From: Polyporus tsugae
Taxonomy: Eukaryota; Basidiomycota; Agaricomycetes; Polyporales; Polyporaceae
Assembly (NCBI GenBank): GCA_024305745.1
Contig: JAHRBS010000014.1
Span: 1,557,501-1,621,500, forward strand
Length of the DNA stretch: 64,000 nt
Reading direction: 5' to 3'
Numbering within the stretch: the stretch's first letter is position 1; each line of letters begins with the position of its first letter. Below are positions 1 to 10,562 of this stretch, in pieces. Under the pieces are notes generated by a model that ran no database searches, was not told where the DNA came from, and worked only from the letters and a program-made list of their open reading frames with translations. A program made the translations under genes and the position numbers.

Positions 1-2
1 TC

Positions 3-1238
3 GACCGTGCGGGAGGATTAGATGGATGCGGCTGGCAGCGGTGCGGGAGGACAGACAAGGGTGTGAGTGCGGGAGGGCAGGTGGTGAGCCTCTGGGTACG
101 GAGTAATCTTGGCGAGAAACTCGAAGCAGGAGTGGAGACGGTGGAGACCGAAGAACCCAGACCCAGACCCGCCTCTCCTCCCGCATCTGACAACTCGGAC
201 GGACCGGGGCTCGAGGGCGACTTCGGGCTGATGGGCGACTTCGACGACGAGCCCACGAACGGCTCCATGTTGGCGCAGCCCGCTCCCCAGGCCGAGCTCG
301 AGTTCCCGTACGTCTTCGCAGTGAACCACATCCTACCCCCGACGATCCGCGTGCTCGCCTGGTCGCCCGTCGCGGACGACTTCTCCGCACGCTTCAGCTG
401 CCGCTGGCGACACTACAAGTACTTCTTCTCCGCGCGCGGGCTCGACCTTAGCGCGATGAGCGACGCCGCCGCCCGTCTGCTCGGCGAGCGCGACTTCCGC
501 AACCTCTGCAAGGTGGATGCGAGCAAGCAGCTCACCGTCTTCACGCGTCGCATCCTGCATTCGTCGATTGACCGCGTGGACGCCGACGACGACGGAGAGC
601 TGTGCGTGTTCAATCTCCGCGGGAACGCGTTCCTGTACAACATGGTGCGGCACATCATGGCGGTCCTTTTCCTCGTCGGCTCGGGGCTCGAGAAGCCGTC
701 CATGATGGGCGCACTGCTCAATGCCGACCCCGCACGGCCCCTTCCTGCGTTCCGCGACGGCGAGGACCCGCCTCCGCTCCTCACGGGCAAGCCTGACTAC
801 CAGATTGCCGACCCTCTTCCTCTAATGTTGTGGGAGTGCGGCTACGACCAAGGTGCGCTCGACTGGCGCGTCGACCGCTCCTCCAACAAGGGCGGAGACT
901 CGGCGAAGAGCCCACTGCGGGGCATGATATGCGCGCACGAACGTGCCACGATCACCGCCGCGCTCGACGCGCACTTTCTCAAGGCCGCGGAGGCGCATCA
1001 CAAGCCGCCTCAGCAGTACTTCCCGATCGGCGCGCCGGGGATTGAGCCCCTCCCTCCTGGGGCGATGATGAGTGTACCGCTGGGCGGGGGGATGGTGAAG
1101 CGTGCGGGAACGTACGTGCCGCTGTTGCAGAGGAAGCGGATGCTGACGCCCGAGGAGGTCAACGAGCGTTATCGCCTGGGTCGAGGGGCGAAGAAGCTTG
1201 AGCGGAAGGCAGCTGCAGCTGACGACGCGGACGAGTGA
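3..1238 (+). CDS. PUS3: tRNA pseudouridine synthase, PUS3/DEG1 type (5' partial)
   Basis: The reading frame is open from the left edge, so the start lies outside the window. The first residues carry the family motif GRTDKGVSA, whose Asp is the catalytic nucleophile of TruA-type pseudouridine synthases, followed by GQVVSLWVRS. Further on come the conserved FSARFSCRWRHYKYFF block, the RNFCKVD-like segment (RNLCKVD), FLYNMVRHIM and the C-terminal LMLWECGYD block, all in the order seen in PUS3/DEG1, which modifies U38/U39 in the tRNA anticodon arm. An acidic low-complexity insert of about 60 residues separates the first block from FPYVFAVNHILPP. The C-terminus is Lys/Ala-rich. No intron is needed in the visible part. 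The family is clear; the N-terminal exons cannot be seen. Confidence 0.93.
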   Translation, partial: DRAGGLDGCGWQRCGRTDKGVSAGGQVVSLWVRSNLGEKLEAGVETVETEEPRPRPASPPASDNSDGPGLEGDFGLMGDFDDEPTNGSMLAQPAPQAELEFPYVFAVNHILPPTIRVLAWSPVADDFSARFSCRWRHYKYFFSARGLDLSAMSDAAARLLGERDFRNLCKVDASKQLTVFTRRILHSSIDRVDADDDGELCVFNLRGNAFLYNMVRHIMAVLFLVGSGLEKPSMMGALLNADPARPLPAFRDGEDPPPLLTGKPDYQIADPLPLMLWECGYDQGALDWRVDRSSNKGGDSAKSPLRGMICAHERATITAALDAHFLKAAEAHHKPPQQYFPIGAPGIEPLPPGAMMSVPLGGGMVKRAGTYVPLLQRKRMLTPEEVNERYRLGRGAKKLERKAAAADDADE

Positions 1239-1449
1239 TGTTTCCCCACGGGACCCGACTCCTCTACTCATACCCTACCCCACGCTGCACAGAGGATATA
1301 CAACTGTATCACGAGGTATAGAAGTACATTGCGCATTATATTACGTGTAGAGCAGACTATATGCTAATTTCCCGCTGCTCCCTCCTGCCGTGTCTAGATC
1401 CGAGTTCCACCGTTTTTGTTGTACAGTCCGCGACCCCGTGCGCTCGTTT

Positions 1450-3291
1450 CTATGCGCACGGCACGGACCAGCCCTCCCACTCTACCCGCCCCTCCTGGAT
1501 CTCCGTGATGCGCTCGTACAAGCCCCGCGCGACGGGCCCGAGCGCGCCCTCATGTGGGGGGAGCACGATGTCTGCGCCGTTGTACCCAATGCGCCCTACT
1601 GCGGCGACGACAACGGCAGTCCCGACGGTGAATGCCTCCAGCAGGCGGCCCTCCTCTGCCCACGCGGAGAGCTGCGGGAGCGTCAGCTCGCGCTCGACCG
1701 GATGCAGACAGACGTCCGGCGATAGGCCGGGCAGCGTCGTGTGCGAAGGGTGCGCCGCGACGAGCTCCAGTGTCGAGGCGCGCGTGATGCCGGGGAGGAT
1801 CGTCCCGTCCAGCGGCGGGGTGATCACGTCCAAGCCTGCCCATGCCGCTCAGCACCGCATCATCGATATGTAACGCTAGATCACTCACCACCGTCGTCGC
1901 GGCGGACGACCGCGAAGAAGTTCATGGCGCCGGCCTCGGTGACCCTGTCGCCAAGCAGCCAGAGGCACTGGTCGTACCCGAGCTTGGCGGCCTGCTGCTG
2001 CGGGCGGAACGTCGGCGCGTAGTTGAGCGCGAGCTTGTACCCGCCCGTGCCGCCCGGCCACGAGCGGACGTGGTCGTGCACGGCGAGCAGCGAGATGGGG
2101 CGCGCGCCGGTGCGGAAGAACGGGCCCGTCGGGCAGAGGATGATGTACAGTGTCGCGCGGTCCGACGCTGCGACGCCCAGCGCTGTCATTTCGGGAGGAG
2201 GATGTCAGGTGAGTCTGGGGGAGCGAAACAGAGAGAGAGGGAAGGAGGGCGTACAGTCGCGGGTGCCGATAATGGTCGGGCGGATGTACAGGCTGTGGCC
2301 CTTGACGGCAGGGATCCAGCGTGCGTCGATGGCGACAAGCTTCTGGATGAGCTTGAGGAGCTCGTCGGTGTCGAAGGACGGGAGCGCGACGCGGCCCGCG
2401 GACATTTCCATGCGCTTCATGTTCAGGTCGGGGCGGAAGAGGCGGGGCTTGCCATCGGGTCCCGCGTATGCCTGTACAATCATTGGTCAGGCGCAACACA
2501 ACATGCAATGCAGACGCAGTGCAAAACGCTTGAGAGGCTAGTTGTGGGTGGTCCCGGAATAGATCGGACGGAATTTCCATCCATTTCTGCACTCCTCACA
2601 GTCAAGGTGCGCGCAAAATGGCGGCGAGCTCGAACGTATGAACCGGTTGGTCGCCTTGAACATCGACTCCACGGACTCTATTGACAAGAATGACATGTGC
2701 ACCTTCATTCCCTCGAAGACGTTGGTGGCATATTGCAGGCATGAGCTGGCCGGGTCGATTGCCAATGGTCCGTAAGGCTTTATTTCCGGGGCGGACCATC
2801 CATCTACTGGGTCAAAGTGGACGACCATCATGTGGTCTGACATAACCTAGAGACATCGTTAGCCACGGACGGAACTAGAGGTCGCGTGCCCATGCTTGGA
2901 AAAAAGTCGAGGAGCAGCGGGATGACTCAAAGTGGTGTCGTTATTGAACATGCCACATCCCAATGTTCCTACTCTCGAATACGGGTGGTGGTGTACATGT
3001 GCTGAGAACCCCGCGCGTTCTGCAAACCATGAATCAGGACGCCACCATGGAAGGTAGACTCACCTGGCCAAAGACCAAATCCGAAGCAGGAGGGACTGGC
3101 TTCAACTGAGATGCCAAATTCACGGTGACCTTGGATGCCTAGATAAGATGGGAAATAAACAAATCAGCAAATAGTGACGACCTTGGCCAAGGGGGGTGAG
3201 GACATACATCAAGCCCAGCGGGTTGGGTCGGTTTAGCGACCCCATTCTGGAGGCTGCTGGAAGTTCCATTGGTGGTCTGTGTCACTGCCAT
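1450..3291 (-). CDS. BAT1: Branched-chain amino acid aminotransferase (BCAT)
   Basis: Six exons join in phase: 3208-3291, 3064-3138, 2703-2846, 2255-2471, 1889-2182 and 1450-1835, giving 399 aa, the normal length. This PLP enzyme (fold type IV) interconverts Val/Leu/Ile and their 2-oxo acids. The PLP-binding lysine is in GGYKLALNYAP (K223). Other class blocks are DHMMVVHF, PEIKPYGPL, FEGMK|AY, RPDLNMKRM, SLYIRPT and the C-terminal PPLDGTILPG. The start is the first ATG, followed by Thr/Ser/Asn-rich residues; no clear mitochondrial presequence is visible, so location is open. The intron 2472-2702 is 231 nt, much longer than its neighbours, and starts GTGCAC. The gene is divergent from the SurE-like gene. 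The BAT1 symbol is by family, not by orthology test. Confidence 0.93.
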
Positions 3292-3931
3292 GGATATAGT
3301 AATGTACGGGTGAAAGAGAGACGAGATGGTGGTTGGTGGGAGAAGAAGACAGAGTCATTTTGTCGAGTCAAGGACCGTGACCGTCTTCTTGATCTGGTGG
3401 GCAATTTGGCATCTAATCTTATCTGTGGAGAGGAGGATAGGCGCTGCCCGATGAGATCGTCGGGATGATGATGTTCCGCATGCTGCTCCTGTCCGAGACA
3501 TGCTCTTTCTTCTCAACACCCACGCGCTCGCTGCGGTGCTGGCTCAGCCCCGAGTCCTTGGCAAGTTAACGCCAGAGGCACTTCGCTGCCTGAGCCCAAC
3601 CTGAGCCTGCTCTCATGCGCTCACAACTCCCACACAGCCAAGACCAGCTTGCGAACGAAATAGGACGACAGTGACGATGAGCCTTTTATACTTAATCCAA
3701 CCCACCGCCGCCATGCGCAAGCTACGGACGTCTCTCGCGCCGACATCACCCACCTTCTCGACGCCTCAGATCGCCCTGGGTTTCCGCTAGGAACCCCTCC
3801 CCCGCCGCTATATAAATACCGACCCGCGGGCCATCATCTCTCCCCAGGCTTGCTTCCGTCCCCCCCCCCCATCCCCATCCCGCCTCCCGCCTCCCCAGTC
3901 GCCCCGTACCCCCCTCCGTCCGTTCAAAGCT
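3292..3931. promoter_or_regulatory. Divergent promoter region between BCAT and SurE-like genes
   Basis: These 640 bases separate two divergently read genes and contain no convincing reading frame. A TATATAAA box lies at 3809-3816, about 115 nt before the ATG of the SurE-like gene, and is followed by a C-rich pyrimidine tract (about 3858-3920), as is common upstream of start codons in highly transcribed fungal genes. No equally clear TATA box is seen for the aminotransferase side. Confidence 0.6.
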
Positions 3932-5520
3932 ATGCGCTCTCTCGCCATCTCCCTATCCCTTCTCAGCGCATATGTTGCGGCGACGAAGATCGTCATTGCG
4001 AACGACGACGGATGGGCCACTGCGCAAATCCGCCAGCAGTTTGATACGCTCACGAGCGCTGGTCATGATGTGAGTTCTCATCATTGTTTTCCCAGGAAAG
4101 CGGGAGGTTGGCCAGGAATTCGTGCGTCACTCGTTGGGAAATCATCGGATGTGGTGCGGCTGGAGCGGCTGAGGTGGCTGGGTGGTGATAATGATCAGCG
4201 TATCCCGGCTCTTTCCATCGGAGAGGGTATATGTCGAACGCTGCTACTTTTCATTATCTAATTTCTCTCTTGTGTCAACGGAAGTCTTCGTCTGCAGGTA
4301 CGAAAACGGCAACGACCGGACAGTAAGCTCACCCTTGATGCCTAGTGAATGGTGAACGGCATCCCTTGTCTGCGTTCGAGCATACTAGAGATATGGACTC
4401 TTATGCTATTCAACCCGTCTGCAGAGTTTGACCAACGAGGCTGCCAGATATTTCTTCCGTGGTAGTGTCTCATCGAGGACATTGTAGATCCGTCTGTTTT
4501 ATAGACCCACCATTCTACCTCGTTAAATTTGTTGATTCCGTAGACTGACCCATCATGCTGACTCTTATAAAGGTCATTCTCTCGGCGCCTGCCTTGAACC
4601 AGTCGGGCAAAAGCTCCTTATCCAAGACTCCTACTACCTTGACGGAGCCTTGCGAGTATAATACCTGCCCGACCGGCTCCCCGGCGACTGGTTCTAACGC
4701 CACGAACCGTGAGTAACCTACAGCACTATCGTCGACGGTTTCTTGATTGCATCCTTGCATTCATGTAGCGCGGTTAAACTACGTCAATGGATACCCGTAG
4801 GTTGCCTTCGCAAATCTTTTGCCACCCCCGGCTTACCATATGGCGTAGTGTTGATGCTGCGAGATTCGGGATCAACACTCTCGCACCCAACTTGTTCAAC
4901 GGCGCGAAGCCGGACTTCGTCGTCAGCGGACCGAACATCGGCACGAACCTCGGCCTCGTCGTCCTATTTTCCGGCACTGTGTATGTTTTTTCTTCCACGA
5001 TGTAGCCCCAGCACACCCTACTCACGACCATCGTCGGGAAAGTGGCGCTGCATGCGAAGCCGTCCGTGACGGCGTCCCTGCAGCGGCCTTCTCAGGCGTG
5101 TCCGGCTCCCAGGTGTCATACACGACGCTCGAGTCTGACCCCACGGCCAGCTCGACGCTCGCCGCCCAGATCTACTCCGAGCTCACCGCGGACTTCGTGA
5201 AGGCGCTCACGTCCACTCCCGGGCCCCTCCTGCCCGACGGCGTGGTCGTGAACGTGAATTACGCGGCGATCGACAACTGCCCGAGCGCGTCGAGCTACAA
5301 GTGGGTCTTCTCCAGGCTCGTGTGGGACATGTTCAAGACCGATGTGGAGACGTGCGGCTCGACGCACCTCCCGCACGAGAGCGACGTCGTGGACCAGGGC
5401 TGCTACGCGAGCATCTCGGTCATCAGCTCGTCGAGCAAGCTGGACGTCAGCGCGACGCTCCAGGGCCAGGTGTTCGACAGGCTGACGAGCCTCCCCACCG
5501 CGTGCTTGGGCGACGATTGA
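3932..5520 (+). CDS. Secreted SurE-like acid phosphatase/nucleotidase
   Basis: Five exons join in phase: 3932-4069, 4573-4708, 4769-4796, 4849-4980 and 5043-5520, giving 303 aa. Residues 1-17 form a hydrophobic signal peptide. KIVIANDDGW follows, with the metal-binding Asp pair of SurE phosphatases (D25, D26). Further SurE blocks are AGHDVILSAPALNQSG, RLNYVNGYP, SGPNIGTNLG and FSGTVGAACEAV. Fungal secreted SurE homologues hydrolyse nucleotides or phosphoesters outside the cell; the exact substrate cannot be told. Exon 3 is only 28 nt. The first intron (4070-4572) is 503 nt, about eight times the local norm, yet joining over it restores the family motif exactly. A TATA box lies 115 nt before the ATG. 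Confidence 0.9.
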
Positions 5521-5961
5521 AGAATAGGTTTCGCTCGTTGTGGTAAGTGTGCATGCACCTCGGTAGCGTTTCGTCGGCCCTAGCTCACATCGTTTGTGCA
5601 GTAATTTGGGATGTTGCTGCTGTGGTGGGCTTCCTTCTCCGACTAATGTTTGCGGCCATCTTTGTTTTCCACACTCGTTCCTTCTCCGAAATGGTATGTG
5701 GTGCTTGCAAACGTTACATCGACGTGTTCGTGGCATAGCGCCAGTTCCTCCACTATCTCTCTCCTAGGTACGTGTGAGTGCGCTCGCGGCCAAAACACGT
5801 TGGTATCCCTCGGGATCGAGGATGGTCACGAATGTCAGGGCCTATCAGAGGGTGACGTTCCATGTTTTCCGTCCACAAAGGGAAAGATATGTTAAATTCG
5901 TGAGGCAGACGACCTACTTGACTTGAGGGGCTCCACAAGCCCTTCGCTTGCAACGACAACC
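5521..5961. other. Intergenic; no gene recognised
   Basis: This stretch follows the SurE-like stop codon and precedes the decayed oxidoreductase. It probably holds the 3' end of the phosphatase transcript and the former promoter of the pseudogene. No splice-consistent or family-like reading frame was found on either strand. Confidence 0.5.
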
Positions 5962-7359
5962 ATGTCCTCTGCGTTGTTCCAACCCATCTATGTCGGCGAC
6001 GTGAAGCTCCGCCATTGTAGTACTCTTCCGCCCCTCGCCCGTTTTCGCGCGAACGCACAACACGCCCATGCTGACTTCGCAGTAGAGTATTACCGGCAGC
6101 ACACCTACCTGGCACCCTCCTTATCATGGGGGGCACTTTGGTAACTCCCCAGGCTGGAGGTGTAAACAACGTCCCAGGCCTCTGGGACGATGAGCAGATC
6201 GCTGCCTGGAGGAAGGTTTGTCCATTCGCCATTCCGTTGGACTAAAACCAAGTTGACTGATCTTCCACCCCCTAGGTCGAGGACGCTGTCCACGCGAAAG
6301 GTTCATACGTCTTCCTCCGGCTTATGGACCTCGGTCAGATAGCATACTCGGGAATGCTGAAAGCGGAGGATCCAAGCTACCTACGAGCTGGTTGCGCCTT
6401 CTCCGGTCCCGCTAGCCCAACTTCCCGCAGGAGCTCACGAAGGATGCTGAGCATGGCAAATGCTTATGCGAGAGGCCTTCCTAAGCGTCCTGTATTCCAA
6501 AGATCAAGCAGTATGTCGAGTGGTTCACGACAGGTGCCAAGAACGCGATGCCAGCAGGCTTCGACGGCGTGGAGGTGCACGCCGCGAATGGATACATCGT
6601 CGACCGGTTCCTCCAGGACGTCACGAACAAGCGGACGGAGGCGTACGGTGGCTCGATCCTGAACAGCACCCGGTTTGCACTAGAGGTCATGGACGTCGTT
6701 GTGAATGCCGTTGGCCAGACGAAGGTGCGATCCGGAAGTTGAGTCCGTGGGGCACCTTCAATGGTATGTGGCCTCTCTCTCGCCCATCTTCCGCCATCGC
6801 GTGGGGCTGAAGTTGATCATTATAAATGACCAGAGGTGGGCGTGGAGGACCCCATCCCGACGTTCTGCCACCTCGTCCAGAAGGTGAAGAGGAGATATCC
6901 CGGTCTCGCTTACATCCGTCTCGTCGCGTGTATTGGGCTCTCTCAGAACCCCCAGAGGCCCCCTCGGAGTCGGTACACATTAATAGAATCTAGCCTACTG
7001 AGATCGATGCTCATCGGCGACTCTCTGCACAGCAAGAGAACTTCATCAGCAAGTTACGGGTCGGCCGCTCATCACCACAGGCGGCCACAAGCGCGAGTCG
7101 GCGCTACAAGATGGCGGAAGAGACAGGGCAACTGCTTGGGTTCGGGACCTAGCTCACGTCTAATGTGGGTGAATCGGCGACCCGTGTGACGAAGGTGCTG
7201 ACGACTTCCACTTTCGTTTCCCCAGCCCAACCTGCCTTTCCATCTCCGCGAGAACCTGGAGCTCGCCCCCAGCGAACGAGAATACGTTCTACATATGCTC
7301 CAGAGACTGCGAAAGGGTACACAACATACACGTTCCACGAAAAAGTCCTAAAGACATAG
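5962..7359 (+). pseudogene. Decayed NADH:flavin oxidoreductase (Old Yellow Enzyme family)
   Basis: Family blocks appear in the right order but in shifting frames. From 5962 the frame reads LFQPIYVGDVKLRH, then PLARFRANAQHAHADF and VEYYRQ. A frame change near 6105 is needed to reach PGTLLIMGGTLVTPQAGG and LWDDEQIAAWRKV, which breaks just before a GT..CTAG intron (about 6217-6276). After FLRLMDLGQIA the frame is lost again, and 6548-6740 reads AGFDGVEVHAANGY, FLQDVTNKRTEAYGGSI and RFALEVMDVV. Near 6726 a missing base leads to a stop just before IRKLSPWGTF. The C-terminal traces GGHKRESALQ, NLPFHLREN and KGYTTYTFHE follow with stops between them. OYE proteins are FMN enzymes that reduce activated alkenes. 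This copy cannot make one; it is a relic or a badly damaged allele. Confidence 0.85.
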
Positions 7360-7360
7360 C

Positions 7361-7464
7361 TGTGAGGTAGGTTCGGAGCAAGCCCCTTGCTCGGGGGCTT
7401 GCTTCGCAGCGCACCTTCGCCTTATGAGCGGCGAAGGTGGCTTGTTCCGAACCTAGTTGTGAGG
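7361..7464. mobile_element. Small foldback element with three hairpin stems and possible 7-bp target duplication
   Basis: A 10-bp perfect outer inverted repeat (TAGGTTCGGA at 7368-7377, its complement at 7446-7455) encloses two more perfect hairpins. Arm 1 has a 9-bp stem (7378-7386 with 7394-7402) and a 7-nt loop. Arm 2 has a 10-bp stem (7412-7421 with 7430-7439) and an 8-nt loop. The element is flanked by the direct repeat TGTGAGG (7361-7367 and 7458-7464), which looks like a target-site duplication. It lies directly after the oxidoreductase pseudogene. It has no coding capacity. I read it as a tiny MITE-like or foldback insertion; a structured RNA or replication palindrome would look similar. 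Confidence 0.5.
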
Positions 7465-8850
7465 GTGTTCGACCGTGGCAGAACTTGATTCCCGTTTCGC
7501 AGGACGCCTACATACGATACTCGATGTAGTCCGCGCATTCTACGCTCACTGACAGTCCTGTATGCTGTAGAGTCCCGGCCCACAATAGAAGACCAGCTGT
7601 AAGCTGAGCTGGGGAAACGGAGGCAAAGTGAAACTAAACAGACTGCGTTACGTACTGCTCGGGACAACTTGGGTAAAGTGGGGCTTCTGTTGGCTGCTTA
7701 CAGAGGTGGTTGACCGTGCGACGCGGTGAGGAGAGGCTATTTCCGTCCGTTGCTGCGACGGGCGACGGCTCCGCCTGCGATCTGCGTTGTGGGGGTCGGT
7801 TCGTTAACGTTAACTGTATGTTTGTCCACTCCCACAGTGAACACAGTCCGCTCCACGTCTGCGGGCGATCCTGATTCCTCCCAAAATAGAGCTGTCGAAG
7901 GCTGGACCCTTGCTGTACGGTGGTGCGTACACTCCGTCCAAGTTAAGCTTCCATGACGTTAACACTGTGCCGTCGACGGGTGGTTAATCAGTCGCCCCAT
8001 TGCGCCGATTCTCCACGTGCGCGACGGTAGTGCGGGGGTCGGATCGCCGCCGAATGACCTGGGTGGTGACTGCGACGTCGTCTCTGGTCCATTCCGTATT
8101 GGCCTGCGCTTGTGACGACCTGGATACCCTGGGCGATGCATAAGTACGACGTCGTGATTGGCTGGGTTCGGCGGTCCGCCTGTGAACTTGACATGGAGAC
8201 GAGTTGCGACTCAGCAGTTTGTTGGACAGACTCTAAGATTTTCAAATGAAAACGGCTGCATGTATCAAGCTGTTCATATCCGAGAGCCTAAAGCATTTTA
8301 ATATTTCACTGCGTCCGAAAGCCCAACGCCGGAGTTGCGACGATATCATGGGCAACGACGGGAAGGAGGGGCGCCGAACATCGGAAAGACAACTGTCGTA
8401 TGCGAACACCAGCATGCGATCACATCATGAACATGCGTCGGCGAATAGCCGGGCTTCTCCACCACATTCCCGCAGAACGCTTCCCACCCAGCAGTCGGTT
8501 GCCATCTCCAAGCACCAGGCCAACAACCGGAACCTACTTACCGTCCGACGACCGACGGGACGCCCCGGCCCCCACTCAAGCACGCACAAAGCAACGGGCG
8601 TTTTCCAACATGCTCTGTGTTATTACTCTGCTACAAGAGTGTGCGGTTCTAGCGCTATCGCCGCGCTTCAAGCGTGTCATGGAGGTCGCCGCTACTACAC
8701 TACGTCTGAGTCTGGACAAAAAAAAGGAGTGAAAATGAGAGAAAGGCAAAGATACCAGAGTGCGCGTGATTCAAGCATGTAGGTATATGTACGGAGATGT
8801 GCAGGGGCGGATAATGATAACATCAGGCGAGGGACGACAACGCGACCAGC
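7465..8850. other. Intergenic; no gene recognised
   Basis: About 1.4 kb without any frame that shows splice-site logic, codon bias or family motifs. Open frames here (for example 8246-8782 on the plus strand) are rich in Ser, Arg and His with no domain. The right end holds the 3' untranslated part of the Ala/Thr-rich protein gene read from the minus strand. Confidence 0.5.
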
Positions 8851-10352
8851 TCAGAAGTGACCGCGGTTCCTGCCCGCGAACCGGCCACCACGGCCACCAC
8901 GGCCCTTGCCTGTGCCAGCCTTGGTGGTCGCAGCAGAGGTGGTCGCGGCAGCAGCAGCGGAGGTGGTGGCAGCGGCGGCGGCGGAAGTGGTGGCAGCGGC
9001 ACCCGCGTTGCCGGCATTGTTGCCGGCGGCAGCACCATTGGCCGAGACAGTGAACTAGTATCGATTTCAGTCAGCGAACGCTTCGATTGACACTGACATC
9101 GAACTTACGTAGATCATGTCGTCGAGCGCGCCACGTTGTGCGACGGCGACGAGCGCGGGTTGGTGGTTCGCGGCAGAGTTGATGGACGCGAGGCGGTAGA
9201 AGCCCGCGGGGAGACCGCCCGTGACGGCGGTGCTGAGGACACCATTCGTGGCCACGCTGTTAAGACCCTTGAAGAACACGAACTTGGTCGGGTCGGTGGT
9301 CGTGGTCTGGCTGATGCTGCTGAGCTGCTCGACGACGACGTGCGAGTGGCCCTTGATGAGGCCCGCGGCGTTGACGACCTGGGGCGCCATGTGGAACGTC
9401 GTCGCCGGGTTGGTGAAGTGGCCCGTCTCGAGGTTGTTGATGGCCATCTGGATCGTGAAGTCTGTGTTCGCGGCGACCGTTCCGCCGTTGGTGGGGAACT
9501 GGAACTTCGACGACGGCATCTTCGCCTGAGCGGCGATCACACCCATCGGGGTCTGGTTGCACGAACCCTCGAGGACCTGCTGGCCGTTCGTCTTCTCCAC
9601 ACCGGGGAACTCGAGGCAGAAGTTGATGAAGTTGTTCGTCGACGTGATCGAGGGCTCCTGGCCGGCGGTAGCGTTCGCATTGCCGTCCGAAGCGAAAGCG
9701 GTGAAGATGTTGGAGGGGTCGATAGTCAACGACGTCTGGGCGTTGGCACTTGCGCCACTGGCGGCGTTGCTACCAGACGCGTTGTTGCCACCCTTGCCCT
9801 TCGTCGCAGCCGCGGTGGTGGCGGCAGCAGCAGCAGCTGACGTGGTGGTGGCAGCAGCAGCAGCAGCCGACGTGGTGGTAGCCGCTGCGTTACCATTGCC
9901 AGCTGACATCCCGAAGCGTTTCAGCACCCTGCCTTCATTCTGGACGGATTAAGAACGCACCGTTGTTGGCTCCCTTGTTGGCGCCAGTGCCAGTCTTCCC
10001 GGTGCCGGTCTTAGCGGTACCGGCATTAGCAGCACCGGTCTTAGCAGCACCGGTCTTGGCAGTACCTGCCCTGCCAGCGCCCCTCGCGCCCGGGTTGGCT
10101 GCAAGAACACCACCAGTGGCAGCGGCGGCAGTGGCAGCGACGGTCTGGGTGACGGTTACGGTCTTGGCTGAAGCGGCCTATATATGGGCGCCAGTGGATT
10201 CAGATGTCGATCAGCGTGGGAGTTCCGGAGACAAGGCGGAGGAGACTACTCACGTCGCAGGTATTACTATCATCCTTGTTGCTCTTCGCTGGGACGGCGG
10301 AGGCGGAGAGGGAGAGGGAGAGGAGAGCGAAGAGGAGAGCCTTGGCGTACAT
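8851..10352 (-). CDS. Secreted Ala/Thr-rich protein with conserved fungal domain of unknown function
   Basis: Four exons join in phase: 10254-10352, 9961-10177, 9109-9902 and 8851-9054, giving 437 aa. Residues 1-18 are a signal peptide. The region to about residue 160 is low complexity, with Ala/Thr/Lys/Gly repeats. The central domain (about 165-370) contains FINFCLEFPG, NGQQVLEGSCNQTPMGVIAA, MPSSKFQFPTNGGTV, FTIQMAINNL, GHSHVVVEQLSS, LPAGFYRLASINSAANHQP and RGALDDMIY. I recall this domain from many secreted fungal proteins, often mislabelled 'ribosomal protein S17' in databases; it has no ribosomal relation I can see. The tail returns to Ala/Thr repeats and ends in a Gly/Arg-rich basic segment (GRGGRGGRFAGRNRG). 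Function is unknown; a wall or extracellular role is inferred from the signal peptide. Confidence 0.85.
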
Positions 10353-10555
10353 GGTGCTTGAAACTACTTAAGAACGCCGACCGGTTGGAGAAGGAGTGAA
10401 AGGGTGCTTTGTAAGCTTGAAGAAAACGAAACGACCCCGGGTCGCGTTAGTGTGTACAGTAGGCACCGGCCTGAAGGAGAGCGAGCGACAGCTCGAGCAG
10501 ACAGAGACAAGAGCGGAAGGAAAGGAGATGGGGGGATGCCAAGGCCACCGGGGGG

Positions 10556-10562
10556 TTATATA
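10556..10562 (-). promoter_or_regulatory. TATA box of the Ala/Thr-rich secreted protein gene
   Basis: On the minus strand this reads TATATAA, about 205 nt before the start codon at 10352, in an otherwise GC-rich stretch. The distance leaves room for a leader of normal length. It is assigned by position and consensus only. Confidence 0.45.

Noticed and set aside
2472..2702. Possible extra exon inside the long BCAT intron (frame reading from 2702 down to about 2640)
   Set aside because: Including it breaks the FEGMK-AY block that is continuous in the family; direct splicing restores it.
8246..8782. Open frame of 178 aa downstream of the foldback element
   Set aside because: Composition is random-like and no family or splice support was found.
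9136..9840. Plus-strand open frame of 234 aa rich in Arg, Glu, Gly and Val
   Set aside because: It is the antisense shadow of the conserved secreted domain gene on the minus strand.
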